From the NCBI RefSeq assembly GCF_051020765.1, contig NC_134933.1, positions 5,367,461 through 5,431,460 on the forward strand: a stretch of DNA of 64,000 nucleotides, written 5' to 3'. Below are positions 14,288 through 27,089 of the stretch, one piece after another. The DNA is from Lasioglossum baleicum. Lineage: Eukaryota > Arthropoda > Insecta > Hymenoptera > Halictidae. How positions within the stretch are numbered: the stretch's first letter is position 1; each line of letters begins with the position of its first letter. A program made the translations under genes and the position numbers. The notes beneath the pieces were generated by a model, which saw only the letters and a program-made list of their open reading frames with translations, was not told where the DNA came from and searched no databases.

Positions 14288-15888
14288 GGAAATGATAAAC
14301 GTCAAAGATGTTCTAATTAGCAGTAAAATAAATCATAAGGCAAGGGGTTAATACACGGGGACTACCAGAGAACCTTGTTCACTCCACCCCAAGTTAGATC
14401 AAAGGACGAAGTCCTAACGAGTCGGTGGCGGTGTTCTCGCGATATTATTGCCACGACATCGGCGAAGGTGGAATTCCCGGCGACGAAGGGAAGACAGATG
14501 GGGGCGTATGGTTCTCTACGCCATTGTCGGCAGAAACATTAGCAAGAAAGTCGGAATACCCGGGCTGCGACCACACGGGCACACCCTTTTGTATATTTGT
14601 TCGTTGCTGGCATTGTGTTCGGTCCCGGGAACAGACTCGTCTTCATTATGCGATACCCAAATGTTAGAAAATTGCGAGGGGCGAGAGACGGTCGGGCTTG
14701 GCTTGGCTGACTCTGAGAGAGCAAGGCAAAAATTATGCGTGCGCCTCGTTTGTTCACCGCGATAGAAGGGGTTACACCCTCCAGAAGGTCCCTCTTACGT
14801 CGTTACGCATGTGACACGGTTTGCCGATTCTCCGCCGGCCCGTGTGTTTTGACTTGCTGCATGCCTGTTCTCCGTGTGCAAAATTACGGCGAAGGGTCCC
14901 CAGTAAAAGACCGCCATTACCCAAATGCCGCGCTGTCCTTTTTCGCGCGCCGAGGCTTTGTGCGCTTTTGAACACGAGAAAATTGTCGACGCTGCGCCGT
15001 TACCTCGTTACCATTCCAAAACCCGCGATCTTTATGCATCCGAGGACGCCACGCATCGAGCGGGTCCTTACCGGCTGCAACTCTGCATTCCGCCATGCCA
15101 TTGCACACCATTCTTCTCGTTGCAGTTCAAATCAAAATTCTTTGAACGAATCGAGACGAGGAGAATCGCTCCGTTGTAATTGCAGAAGACAACCGAATTT
15201 AAACAGTGTAATTTGTAGAAGGATACAAACCTATTTTTCAATAGTATCGCAGAGATTGATGATAAAATGTTGTAATTCACAGCGAAATCGATTTTCGAGA
15301 CCGAAATTATAAAGCCAGAGATTGCTGTAATATATTTGAATCTTACAAATTAGAATCATTCGATGAAATTTTTTTTTTAAAGAATGAAAATGGAGTTGAT
15401 CGCGTGTGGCCAACATGGCCGTCACCGTGTCAACATTCCCGCGAGCAGGAGTATCATCGGCGAAATATCAGTTTGACTTTCAGCGTGGTTTATTCCGGCA
15501 CTTCCTCCGAAAATAACGAAAGCGCGTCGCGTCGCCCGCGGAAGTAGCGCGAATGAAAGCTACCGTAAGAGTTTACAGCGCGATAAATTTCTCTGTAATT
15601 GTTTTATACTGCCTTCCAGCGGGCGTTCGTAAATTCGCGCGAGCCGAACGGCTTCATCCTGGCTGAGTAATTGAATCAAAATGACCCTCGTAAACATAAA
15701 CTCGGCGTGGCTGCGGAACTATTCTTTTGAAAAACTTGCGAGCTAGAATTGTTCGCGGACCACTCTATCCGCGAGAAATCTCCAGTTCGAGAAAAATGTC
15801 TTCCTATTTATCTCGGAAGCGTCGTCCCCCTTTGGTGATTGGACGTCAGGATCGTTCTCGGAAGATGATGATCGGAATTAGAGTCATC

Positions 15889-15926
15889 GCGACGGGAATT
15901 GCGTCGGGAAATTGCGTCGGGAAATT
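15889..15926. repeat. 13-bp tandem repeat, three copies
   Basis: The unit GCGTCGGGAAATT occurs twice exactly (15,901-15,913 and 15,914-15,926). A 12-base variant, GCGACGGGAATT, precedes it at 15,889-15,900. This is probably replication slippage. Confidence 0.8.
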
Positions 15927-17574
15927 GCACGATTTTCGCGGCGAGGGTTCCCATGATGGACATTCTCGATTCAAGGAGGATTCAAAGACGACGTTCCGGC
16001 GTTGAATCGGGTCGTTACGTATGTATAATCGCGACAATTTGATTTATTTATTTGTTTCGACATTCGAGCCAATGTTTGGACGCGAACGCGTCGCTCCGGC
16101 GCGCGTGTGTACTTTCCCTGTCAAATATTGAACGTTTATTGACCGGCAGAATGTTTTTAGATTGCGTCAGGATCATTTATAACCGTGTCCACGGAACGCC
16201 GAACCCGCGACTATTTCATACCGCAGTGCACATTTGGCGCACGGAAGGGTTGGTTTAATCACTTTTTAACTACATTAGCACCAGTAACTGCCCCCCACCC
16301 GCTACTCCTCCCCCTCCTCGGGGTAACTTTCCGTCGGGGACCCTCGTTGCATCAAAAATAGATTACATCGCGTCGTTCATATCTGAATTCATTTGCCTCG
16401 ATGGATATTCCCTTGATCATGCTTTAATGGCGATTTAGGAACGAGCATTTATATCCTCGGAACGATTCAACGCTCCGAATGCTACCCAAACGTTCGAGAA
16501 ATCCGTTTTCCGTTCGAACTAGTCGATTCTTCGATGTACTTTGACGTTCAAGTGAAGTAGAACTTCTTTGGACACTGCTGCGATGAACAAACTTGCGACT
16601 GTGTTAATCTAGTTGTTCCCTTTCGCTTTGACGTTGTAAGCAAATAACACAGTATAAATTTTATTGATTATAACAAATTTTTGCTTGATTCCTGCACCCT
16701 GTAAACGATACAGTTTTTCTTTTGCCGTCATTAACGACGTGATCGCAGCCGTAAAGGTAGAAGTTGCGAGTATACGGCGAGTGCGAAGGGTTAAACGAGA
16801 AAATATACGTTGCAAAACGCGCGTGATCGAACGAGCACGATTCCGAGAACGCCGTCACTTCAGGTGGGTGCTGTAGGACAAAATAGCGTCGGGCAGGTGT
16901 GTTTTAAGGTTGAAACGCGTTATCGTCGCGCTTCCGAATTCGTCAAGAAGCTCGGGGGGTAGTTTTCGCGTGCAAAGCAGCAAGGGTCGCGTTCTTCCGT
17001 TTCCCGGGGTCTAGGTTTTACGACCCGGACGAAAAGAGGTGGGGACACCGAGGCCACGATCGTAACTGCTAATGCCAACTTGCTCTCCAGCCACCCCTTG
17101 TCGAGTTTTAAACGTGGCCATTAAACGAAATGTTACAGCGCGCGGACGCGGTATCTGGCCGGGCTGGTGCGTGTTGTCAAAATTCTCCTGCCATGAATTA
17201 TTAATACCGACCCGCAAATTATCCGCAGCTACGCGTCATTTTTCTGCGCGCGCTTATCAAGCCCCCCCCTTCGTCCCATAACACTGCCGTGGTTTCGTTA
17301 ACGACGCTTGTATTCTGTCGCGGCTAGTCGAACTCTTTTAATCTTTGCGAATACTTCTTCGAAATCGTTCGTTCAATTGTTGGACTGCAATGATGTACCA
17401 GTGTGCTCAATTTTCGGGCCGAAATCAACGTACTTCGCTCGAATTCAGCGGCGTTGTCCTCGAAAATTGAGTCGCTGGGGATGACAAGCCTTGTGTCTAC
17501 GCCAATGTCAGTTAGTCCTCGGCGCTTTCCATCGACAGTGACGCACTCTCTTCCTTCGAATTCACCTACTTCAT

Positions 17575-17598
17575 CTTCTCTCTCTCTCTCTCTCTCTC
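17575..17598. repeat. (CT)n microsatellite
   Basis: A pure CT dinucleotide run of about 12 units. Confidence 0.85.
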
Positions 17599-20132
17599 CT
17601 TGTCTTTGTCTGTCTTTATACTTGCTTGTATACGTGAGCCGTACACACACTTTTAACGGGAGACGTGTGGCGGCTCCAAGGGAAACCGAAGCACTACCCT
17701 TAATGACTCTGACGACAACCTACCGGCTCCGCACTTACTTCGCCTCCCTTTATTTATAGACGCGAAGGTGAGGCAGCCAGAAGAGGTCTGAGAGGACTGT
17801 CGAAGGTTGCAGGGAACCGTGGGCTGCAGGAGGACGAGGCTAACAGCCCCCCGGGCTCACCTGTCTTGGAAAATGAAAAACGTTCGAGGATATCTGTCCT
17901 CACCGACGCCATTCAATCAACTACACAGATCCGCTGATTATTCAAATAAAGAAACAACACAGTTGGATCTGGTTTGTAAGTATTACTCTCCTCGTGCACG
18001 AACTCGATTAACAAGATACTGACTAATTAAGTTCGCGAGCAGTTTTCCATTCCTTCTGGTAAGGGGATGCGATATTTTGTTGAAATCGCCACGCTGTCGC
18101 TATAAAGCGTGCGATACAACGGCAAATGGAGTCCAGGACGTTCAGTCCCACGAAGCAGGTTCTTCAATTAAGGAACACGCGTTTCTGTCGATCTCCGTGT
18201 CACGTTTTTACGACGGGAAATAGCTTTTTATTACGGTTTGGTGGCGCGAGACGCGGAGGGGGCCAGCCTGTTCCCCGTGTCCGATTCCCCAGTCTCGGTG
18301 GAAAGCGACCCCTCTCGAAACACGCTTAATCGTCCCTACATACTTGTAGTACAACGGTACAAGCGATAAGTGATAACGGTCACGTAAATTCTGCTGATTT
18401 CTCCGGTTACGTCGCGATATCGGGACGACGAAAGCCGCCGGGACGCGGCGCGGCGTCGCGGCGGGGGAGAGAAACTAAGAAAGCCTTGGAAAGAGAGACG
18501 GTGGCCGGTTAGCGGGTTCGTGCGATGCACGGGGACTTATCTTTTCATCGATTCCTTGTTAAATGTCAAGCCGTTTCGCTTTTACGAGTCGCGCTTGCTA
18601 ATGAACGCCACGTAACCGGCCGCGCCGTATCGACTCGTAGCGACGCGGCGCGACGATTCGACGTCGGGACGTGTGTGCGTCCTCCCCCCGACGCACACGC
18701 CACGTCATATTTACCCTAGGACCCAGACCGGGCGACGCGATGATGGATAGACACCGCGATTTTTCCACGTGCCGTTTCAGAAAACCAAGAGGGAATGGCG
18801 TCTCCCCCGCGCACCGCACTCCCCACCTTGCATAAATTCCAACTATGACGCCTCGGGACAGGTGTACCGGCTGTCTTAGGACTGGTTGATCACTCGCCAG
18901 GTGGCAATCACGCGGCCAATTACACGCGATGCTGTTTCCTCGCGCGTCTCGCTGTCGAAGTCTTCGATTATCGTACAATTCCAACTGCAGCTCTGAATTC
19001 GAACACTTTTCGACGGGGTCTGGAGCGTTGTATTGTAAATCTTGTTTAGAAATTTTTGGAAATTTTTCAGAAGTTTCATTTATTCGCTTGTACGTTATGC
19101 CCGGACGTTTAATCAGAATTCTCGTTCGCCGAGGAAGGTTTTGGATCCGGTGACGTCGTGTCGGCAAGTTTGCCAGGCTCCACGACACTCTAATTGAAGA
19201 AACTTCCGGGAACTCATTAGCCATCGATGTCACCTATTTTCCCTGGAACCTGGGCGCAATTAAAAAACTCGAGGCGAGGGTAGTTTCCGTGGTACAGGAG
19301 GGGCGTTGAAGAAGATGGTCCGCCGTGTCTTTTTCCGGTCCTTTTCCGGACCCTCTACGGTCCGCAGAGCAAGAAGTATCCGGCATTAGCTCTCGTTAGT
19401 CTTGATCGCGGCCACTTGCGTAAATCACCCCGGGAATTCCACATTTGCTGGGCGTCAGCCCGGCCCTGCTCGCGAGGGGATAAGTGCACGCGAGATTACA
19501 ACACCCCGCGAAATTTATTCTATTAATTAAGCCTGCTCCCGACCCCACGTTCTCCTGACGGACCAAACGACGGTCACAGACTTCCTGTGCAACTCGGAAA
19601 CGTTCCACAAACGTTTCGACGCAAGAAACATCAGACGGATCTTTTGCCAACGCATCGCGTAGATCATGCAAAAATATCTTCAGATAATGTAGACATGGTA
19701 TTACCTACAAATGGCCTTGAATCTCGAAGATGAAGGTTAAATACTACTTGTAACATTAAACAGAAGTTGATTGAACTATTTGTTATTCATTCAGTGAACA
19801 GACTCCAAGAGTAAGATAGCTGATTCCTTTCAAAATATAAATAAAATACTGGTGCCTGCAGTGCTCGATGACAATGCAACAACTGTTGAGATTCCAAGTG
19901 TTCCTTCAATGTTCTCGAGAGATTAAATACATTTTTGGATCGGATGTTCCTTTGATCGCGACGGGAGATCCACTCGAACGCAGTTCGACGACCGTCTGTT
20001 TACCCCTCGAACAGAACGATATAATTTCGAATTCAGACAGAGAATAACTCTGATCCGGATTCCGTAGTACAGGGGAGGGAGTGTTCCATTTCCATTCAGG
20101 CAAAAGAATGACGCCGGTTCATTTGGCCCCGG

Positions 20133-20158
20133 CTCTCTCTCTCTCTCTCTCTCTCTCT
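20133..20158. repeat. (CT)n microsatellite
   Basis: A pure CT dinucleotide run of about 13 units. The minus-strand frame across it encodes only alternating Arg-Glu. Confidence 0.9.
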
Positions 20159-21654
20159 GGTGCTGCCCGGTCGCGAACTTCAGCAACGCTGGAACTTTCC
20201 ATGTTAATCTCTTACTCGCACCCCAAAGGGCCTGTTCCCCGGCATAGAATAACATAAAACTTTTCGTTTCTCGCGCTCCCTTCCGGACACCATCGTTCCC
20301 GCCCTTCTCCTCGGTGACGTCGCTCAAGACTTCTACTTTTAAATCATTCAACCCGATGCCCGTTACATTATTCAACCGCTAAGACCAGGGCGACGCGGAT
20401 TTCTCGATGGATCCTACCTTCTCGCGTTCGCCGATGTTTTCGCGAGAGAAAACAGCAGAACCGCAAGAATTATTGGGAACAAATGCCCGCTGGGATCTAA
20501 CACATGGATTCTAATCAACTGGCTGAACCTTTCATTCTTAATAACATCGTCTTGAAATTAAACATGTTAGGTGACACTTTAAAGAATACTTACATCGTGT
20601 AGATCAATTGTTGTCAATTGAACAAGCAAATGTGCTGCGAATTGTATCGTGTTTGGACTCATTCGAATCGTAAAAATGTCACACAAATGTTGGTAAAAGG
20701 ATGATAAAAAAATAATCTTTTGCCCTCGCTCGCTGGCCTAATCTATGTTTCATATCAGTGGCAAGAGAACAGGATGTCTAACACGAATATAAAATTTTAT
20801 ATTCTCTCGTCGGAATATAAAATTTTGCGTGGTATTCACCGCGGCTTCTTCACTTCCGTGTTTTGAAATTTCCCGCGGCCGAATTACGGTTTCCGCCCCC
20901 GCTCGCCGGTTCATTTGATAGTTGGCGTCCGTCAGGTGGGAACGGGCAACGAGTATCGCTTGCAAACCGCGCGCAAAAGGCCGACGCAACCGATCCGGCA
21001 TTTAATTATCGCTTCGCGTTTGACGAGCGCACGACTAATGGCTGTCAGGGATCAGGAGAATTTTCATTCGGCTCGTAGAATGCAACATCGCATAATGAAC
21101 GGGGCGCGAGCCGCGAGAGCCCGAGGCCGATCGACGCCGACAACGCGATTCAATAGAGACGAGAGGAGATCCATCGCGGTTTTAAACGACTTATCGACCT
21201 ATCGGGTCACGTTGCTCGTAAACTCATCCTTTCGATTATTGTGTATACGGCGATTGTTTGCCTTTATGAGTACTCGATTGGCCAAGTCGCGATGAAGAAC
21301 TGGGACAGATAATATCACGGTCCGAGATCGTATACGTACGATTTCAAATTTCTGATTAAGCTTCACCCAGTTAACCGAGTCCGATAACTAGAAGGTTATT
21401 CTGTAATATACCACCTGTCAATTACCGTCTTGGACTCATGAGATTTATTATGCTTGCATAATGACGTACGAAACAATTGCGATCAAACTGGAATTGCGTT
21501 AGTATTGAGCATCATTGCTGGAGAAAAGCGTCTTGCAAAACTATTTCATTTGCATTTTACCACGTTTTTAAGAGCTCGCTTTCTTGTTTGTTTGTTCGTT
21601 CGGTACAAATTTTTCAATTGATTTTAAATTAACTTCCCAATGAGCTAGAGACTT

Positions 21655-21750
21655 GAAATTTTAAACACAGCTCAGAACTGGATGACAATGCAATATTTAA
21701 AAAGAAAAAAATTTTAAATGCCTACGCGTTTAGGAGATATAAACTATTAA
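21655..21750. repeat. Candidate interspersed repeat, related to part of the 48.7 kb MITE
   Basis: This AT-rich segment contains CAGCTCAGAACT followed by a GATGACAATGCAATATTT-like stretch and, further on, CTACGCG. The same order of motifs recurs at about 49,157-49,230 inside the hAT-like element. The match is short and imperfect, so the relationship is tentative. No coding potential is evident. Confidence 0.35.
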
Positions 21751-22057
21751 ATTTAACCGTTCCACCTCCCCGCGCGACGATAGGTAGCACGTGGGCGCCA
21801 GATAATACATAGTAAGGAGTGTAGAGAGTAGCTGCCGTTGAAAAAACTTGCACAACAGTTCATATTATTTGCAGTGCAATAAAATTGTTAGTGATTTAAG
21901 TGTTCGTGCATCAATTATCTATTGCATGCGCCCCGCGTTTTTCGTTTTAAATCTTACAAGTATTTTCATGGCTGTTCAAAATTCACAATCTTCACAAAAT
22001 TTTCAGGACTATCTGTACGGGATTAGGACTCTGTATGGGGCTAGAAAAAAATATCTC

Positions 22058-22157
22058 ATACTTTTTAGTCCGTTTTTTAAATGTGGTGTTTTTAAAAAAT
22101 TGATTTTATACTTTTCAGTCCGTTTTAAAAGCGTGGTACTTTTAAAAATTTATTTTT
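22058..22157. repeat. 50-bp tandem repeat, two copies
   Basis: Two adjacent copies, 22,058-22,107 and 22,108-22,157. Each starts with ATACTTTT(T/C)AGTCCGTTTT and continues through a GTGGT core into a T/A-rich tail. They are diverged but clearly alignable. The 108-codon frame crossing them is AT-driven and not recognised. Confidence 0.75.
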
Positions 22158-22982
22158 ATTTAAATAATTATTGAAAGTGAAATGTGATTTATAAACTCTA
22201 CTGTCGCTGATAAACATGATTTCACCCTCAGACTAACGAGTAAGATTCAAGTGACCATACCAAGTTGTCCAGGTACCAACTCATTTTTATCTGGGATGAG
22301 GAACTTGACGCAATCGACTTTCGGCCAGCTAGAAATATCCCACCGTGCGTCGGAGGGTTAATCACGTTTCGCATCGTCTGCTACGTCTCGATCAAGGCCG
22401 AAGCGATCCGGCGATGGTCCAACGATCTATCTTTTGTCAGCTGCGTCGCGAACAGACAGAGTACATAGTTCCTCCCTGATATTCAGCAAGTCGTTATAAT
22501 CACGATACCAATTCCAATTCTATCTAGCGGATCAAGCCATTCGGTGGAATGTGTCCCGGTGACACGTGATGAGGGTAATCCCGTAGGATATTCCACGTCC
22601 TATTTCAGCCGACCGCGAATGGTCTTATTCGGGGCTTGGAAGGTGACGCCAATACGGTGTGTATCCGAGAGTGGCTTTCCTGGGGCTGTTCGTAAGCAAT
22701 AAACGCTGATACAGGCTGGAACGTGGCCGCTCGTGTTGGAGGCTCGCGTGTCGAGGGTGCCGTGCGATCATGCGATACCGTTTCTCGCCAGGGGTAACAT
22801 TATTGAACATTACGTTTATAGATTTGTCGCAGCTTGCACTCGGCGTGCCGCTCGGGCTCAGCCGTTGCACCCTCGCACAGACTTTTCTCCCTGTTCCTCG
22901 CACTCGTCAGGAAGTCATTACCCCTGGTTCGACGTCTCGCGGCCGTTCTTAGGGGATTACCCAGAACCTCGACAGCAAACGT

Positions 22983-23022
22983 GTAACTGAAATCCAGCCA
23001 TGGTAACTGAAATCCAGCTATG
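22983..23022. repeat. 20-bp tandem duplication
   Basis: GTAACTGAAATCCAGCCATG is followed immediately by the same 20 bases with one C-to-T change. Confidence 0.85.
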
Positions 23023-24148
23023 GTGTCCCGTTTGTCCATTGGAATCGCTCGCTCCACCTCCTTTTTTCTTTTCCAACTGTAAAGTCGAATTTTATTACAC
23101 GGAGAGCCTCTTATTGAATAAAATTGAAAGATTGTATTTAATTTAAAAATTTGCACAACACTGCGGAGTAACGTGCTACCGCGTGCGTGCTGCACGGCTA
23201 TTTACCGGGCACCGTCAATTACCGGCTATTAAGAGGCAAGTGTTAGAAACGGTGAGTCGATTTGACTGCGACATGGCCTGGCGACTATCGTCGACCAACC
23301 ACAGCTGCGGTTTCTTTCGTTTTCGATTAGACGAGTTAATAAAAGAGGAACACAACGTGTTCTTTCAGCCAGGATCCACGAGTTTGTGGAAACTGCTCTG
23401 CTGATCGCGCGGGAGATTCTTACAGCTTTTACTGTTCAGTCTTTCGAGTGCAACCTGTGTTCTTTCATCAGAAGTCGGAAAACATCACAGGAGCTTCTCA
23501 TTTTTGCGGAGCTTCGCCAAATTAAATCAAATGTACTGGTTGCACGAGTTAGTATATCGAAGAACTAAAAATTTGGAACGTTGCGAGAAATTCGGGTCGA
23601 AATCGGAGAAGCGGAGGGCGGGGAACAAGCAGGCGGACGGCTGTCACAATTTCCGGATTTCAATATTGACGAGCGGCGGGGCTCGCGCGTTATCCAATGT
23701 GTAAACTTTCGTGCTGTATTTTAATTTCGCGACGCTCAATATGCCGTCGCCGTCGTAACCGTCGACGGGCGTCGTCATCCACGGGCGCTCGCGCCGCGGA
23801 AAGTTTGCAATAACAGTTTAATCCCCGATGATGAGAGACTGGAGGCCTCTTACCTCTTACCCTGTACCCCTTTCAGCCGAGTGCACTTCAATCAAGCCGT
23901 GTGTTTGATTTAAAGCTATCCAAGATGCACCCGATAATAATCGATAAATCCTCGGCTCCGCGTCGCGGCTTAAAATCTTACCGCGTTTCGAACGTCTCTG
24001 CCGCAACGACAGGATTAATATAATTGGCGAAATCGGTCGGAACCAATAACAGAAAAACGTCCAAATCCTGGCCCGAAGTCGAAACTTGTTTACCGTAAAG
24101 TTACAAAATTGATTGTACTTGTTTCACGAGTTTAGCGCGTTTCGTAAA
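23023..24148. other. Gene-free stretch, no supported gene
   Basis: No recognisable coding, RNA or repeat signal. Only short unsupported frames occur here. The stretch ends at the TA dinucleotide that serves as the left target duplication of the Tc1-type element. Confidence 0.55.
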
Positions 24149-24150
24149 TA

Positions 24151-24354
24151 CAGTAAGGAGCAAAACTGATCCAATAACCACAAGTTTTGTATAAATAATT
24201 ATTTATTGCCAGGAATATAGAAGAATAACAAAAAATCAACATTGTAATTATTTTTATCATAGTTAGAAGTAACTTAAGACATTTTTTCAATAATTAATGT
24301 CTCCTCGTTTAGCAATGACAACAAAAATATTGTAGATTGACTCGGTTTTGCACC
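24151..24354 (+). repeat. Left terminal inverted repeat of the Tc1-type element
   Basis: A 204-bp arm that matches the reverse complement of 25,534-25,733. It carries GGAGCAAAACTGA near the outer edge (24,157-24,169). The reverse complement of the related GGTGCAAAACCGA lies at the inner edge (24,342-24,354). Repeated motifs at the outer and inner ends of long arms are typical of transposase binding sites in this superfamily. Confidence 0.9.
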
Positions 24355-24474
24355 TGTCCCTACACGAAATGTTTATGTGGAATGTTGTAGTAGTATGTTT
24401 ACATCTAGCACTTTGGTATGTTTACAAACTATTAGAGACTACGTCTTAACACTCAGTTCTTCGCAATCAGTCGA

Positions 24475-25492
24475 ATGGAAAAGCACGCAAGTGAAGTAAG
24501 AATAAATATGAAGTCAATTGCTCCAAATTGTGTAAAAAAAGTCATTTCTCTTTTGAATGACGGCTTGTCAACGCGTAAGACGGCGAAAACTTGCAGGGTT
24601 AGTCAATCAACAGTGCAGACAATAAGAAAAAAATACTGTAAAAGTATATTATTAAATGTTGGAGGAAGACGAAAAATATTATAACCGCTGGATGGACGAA
24701 GGATTATACGGTTTGTCAGATCTGCTGAAGCTTCAAGTTCCATTATGTCTGCAAAATTATTAAAAGAAGATACGAATGTACAAATAAGTCAGTGGACAGC
24801 ACGAAGAACCCTCAAAGGAGCTGAGTTTAGAAGCATTAAGAAAAAAAAGAAGCCAATGTGATCGAAAAAAAAAATTAAATGTCGTTTGGAATTTGCCACA
24901 AAATATCAAAACTAGACAACTACTGACTGGGAACGGGTTATTTGGCCAGACGAGACCAAAGTTAACAGAATTTGTTCAGATGGCATATCTTGGTGCTGGA
25001 TTCGTAAAAATGAAAGGCTTAAACCACGACAAACGTTAAAGCATGGAGGCGGATCCCTAATGTTCCGGGGGTTCCTAACAGCATTTGGTGTTGGATTACT
25101 GCACCGAATTGATGGCATCATGAATCAGTACATGTACAAGGATATTTTACAAGATCATCTCATAGATGCTGTTAAAAATATGCCTTTTGAAGAAAAAAAT
25201 GTAATTTTCATGCATGATCGAGACCCTAAGCTCACTGATAAAAGTGTAAAGAATTGGCTCTGTGCTAAAAAATTTTCTGTTCTGGATTGGCCTGCACAGA
25301 GCCCCGATCTCAACCCCATAGAGAATCTATGGGGTTTACTAAAGAGACGACTTCGGGGGATTCATATGACTCCCAACCAACTTCAATCACAGATTTGTAT
25401 TGAATCCGGATCATTGCAAAAAATTAGTAGAAAGTATGCCAAAGCGAATTAGTGCAGTTTTACAAGCACAAGGGTTGTGGACGAAATATTAA
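24475..25492 (+). pseudogene. Tc1-type transposase, disrupted
   Basis: In the family this enzyme binds the inverted repeats and cuts and pastes the element into TA sites. Translation from the ATG at 24,475 gives an N-terminal helix-turn-helix region (about residues 8-55). The catalytic core follows, with Asp159 in WPDE, Asp248 in HDRDP and Glu283 in NPIE. The last two have exactly 34 residues between them, which makes this DD34E. Stops interrupt the frame at 24,682-24,684 (TAA), 24,859-24,861 (TGA) and 24,913-24,915 (TAG). Near 25,385-25,400 a single-base shift moves the C-terminal end, from about NPDHCKKLVESMPKR onward, into another frame that ends at 25,492. Total span is about 339 codons, normal for the family. 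The usual DPKH motif reads DPKL, another sign of decay. It lies centrally between the two inverted repeats. Confidence 0.93.
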
Positions 25493-25533
25493 AAATAAAT
25501 AATATATTCAATATTGCCAAGTATATTGAACGT

Positions 25534-25733
25534 GGTGCAAAACCGAGTTAATCTATTTTTTATGTCATTGCTAAACGAGGATACATTAATTATTGAAAAA
25601 AATGTCTTAAGTTACTTCCAACTATGATAAAAATAATTACAATGTTGATTTTTGGTTATTCTTCTATATTCCTAGCAATAAATAATGATTTATACAAAAC
25701 TTGTGGTTATTGGTTCAGTTTTGCTCTTTACTG
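25534..25733 (-). repeat. Right terminal inverted repeat of the Tc1-type element
   Basis: A 200-bp arm that is the inverted counterpart of 24,151-24,354, differing by a handful of substitutions and a few small indels clustered near the inner end. It begins 41 bp after the transposase stop. Confidence 0.9.
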
Positions 25734-27057
25734 TATACCGAGTTTGATGTTTTGTTTTCGCCGTATTGTTACTTTCCATTACAGAAAAGGATTACAAAGT
25801 GACCTATGGAAAAGACAAATCCATAAACTGAATTAAGTTCTTTAAGTAAAGGTACAATAAAACTGCTGTGTAATTATTATTTCATGAATGTAACAACCGT
25901 AGCAACTTTTAATGTAATACTCTGTCACATTTCCCCCTTTATGAATTATTTATTTTTATCATTTTTTCATCCATACTGTTCCACGTTTCAGTAATCGTAT
26001 CTTTATTATAATTCCTGCATATTTCATACGTCTGAGTTTTTTAAAAAATATTTTATGAACTAGGACGTCCCGTACATTTTTATCGGATTAATATCGAGAG
26101 AATATGCGGGTCATGTTAAAAGAGAAACATTGTTATTGGAATCCAACGTAAGCTATGCGCTGATTTATGCACGCATGCATAATAATGCATTATCTTCCAT
26201 ACAATTGAATTTTCAATATTATTGACGGGTCAAACGGGGTTTCAAATAATCGTCCAGTATGTCGGCATAACGAATATTGTATATTTTTTGCAAAATAACA
26301 TTGCAATAGAACTTTCGTCAAAAGTTGAAGAGCTCATAATTTTTATTAATATTAACGCGCGAACTATAATAAATAAAATATTCTGTTGCCTCCTTGAAGA
26401 TGCTCTATTAGAATATATTCTAATAATGTACGAGCTGAAGATATTGTTCGATGCACAGTGTCATTAATTCCACAACAGTCGACGAAATCGGAGACATGAA
26501 TCCGTAAAATGAATACACTGATCCAATTCCGTGAATAAACCCGAAAAGGTTAAGCAGGTTGTGATAATCGTGATTACTTAATAAAGCAAAGTAATATTTT
26601 AACTTCCAGACGGTCAATCCTCCGAGCGCCAGACTTAATACTGTTCCGCGTGGAATAATGGAAAGCGTTCATTTAAAATTAACGATCGCAACCGCATTGA
26701 TACATTTCATTTGCGAGAGAGCCTGCCTCGAAAAAACTAGAACTGTCTCTCATTGTCAGATTAAAATACGCGTATTAATCGAGCAAAAATGGCTGAGCAC
26801 TTGTTAATAAAAACCAAGACCCAGCCACGAAATCATCAAAATCCCGCTCCGCAGGGTCATTTTTTCCCCTGTTTGCTCGTCTGAGTAGAAAGGAGTGTTC
26901 CCTGAAAATCCGTTCGAGGACAGTAATCGAACGATCAATCGAATCCTCCACGCTTCGTCGTCCTCTCTGGTTTCGAACGGCGATAGTCTTTATTCAGTTT
27001 CCAGAAGAGTCCACTCTGGACCCCGAGTGGAAAAAGGCGGCGCGGCAAAAGTGGCAT

Positions 27058-27058
<1 letters not shown>

Positions 27059-27089
<31 letters not shown>
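27059..27089. repeat. (CGA)n microsatellite
   Basis: About ten CGA triplets in a row. The poly-Thr and poly-Arg strings in the frames crossing it are artefacts of this repeat. Confidence 0.9.

Larger units (their letters stand above)
13321..21560. other. Gene-free stretch, no supported gene
   Basis: Only simple repeats and one small tandem duplication, listed separately. The 211-codon minus-strand frame at 18,598-19,233 is the longest here that is not low-complexity. It is arginine-rich and has no domain, signal peptide or membrane segment I recognise, so it is not annotated as a gene. Confidence 0.55.
24151..25733 (+). mobile_element. Tc1-type DNA transposon (DD34E), complete but inactive
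   Basis: A 1,583-bp element bounded by inverted repeats that begin CAGTAA and end TTTACTG. TA dinucleotides flank it at 24,149-24,150 and 25,734-25,735, the target duplication expected of the Tc1/mariner superfamily. The arms are about 200 bp and, by eye, roughly 95% identical, so the copy is not very old. It contains a single transposase gene on the plus strand. The gene carries three in-frame stops and a frameshift, so this copy cannot move itself, although the ends look intact enough to be moved in trans. Superfamily assignment is firm from the TA duplications, the HTH region and the DD34E spacing. The family name is unknown to me. Confidence 0.95.

Noticed and set aside
18598..19233. 211-codon minus-strand frame
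   Set aside because: Arginine-rich, no domain or motif recognised, and local composition reduces stop codons. Not enough to call a gene.
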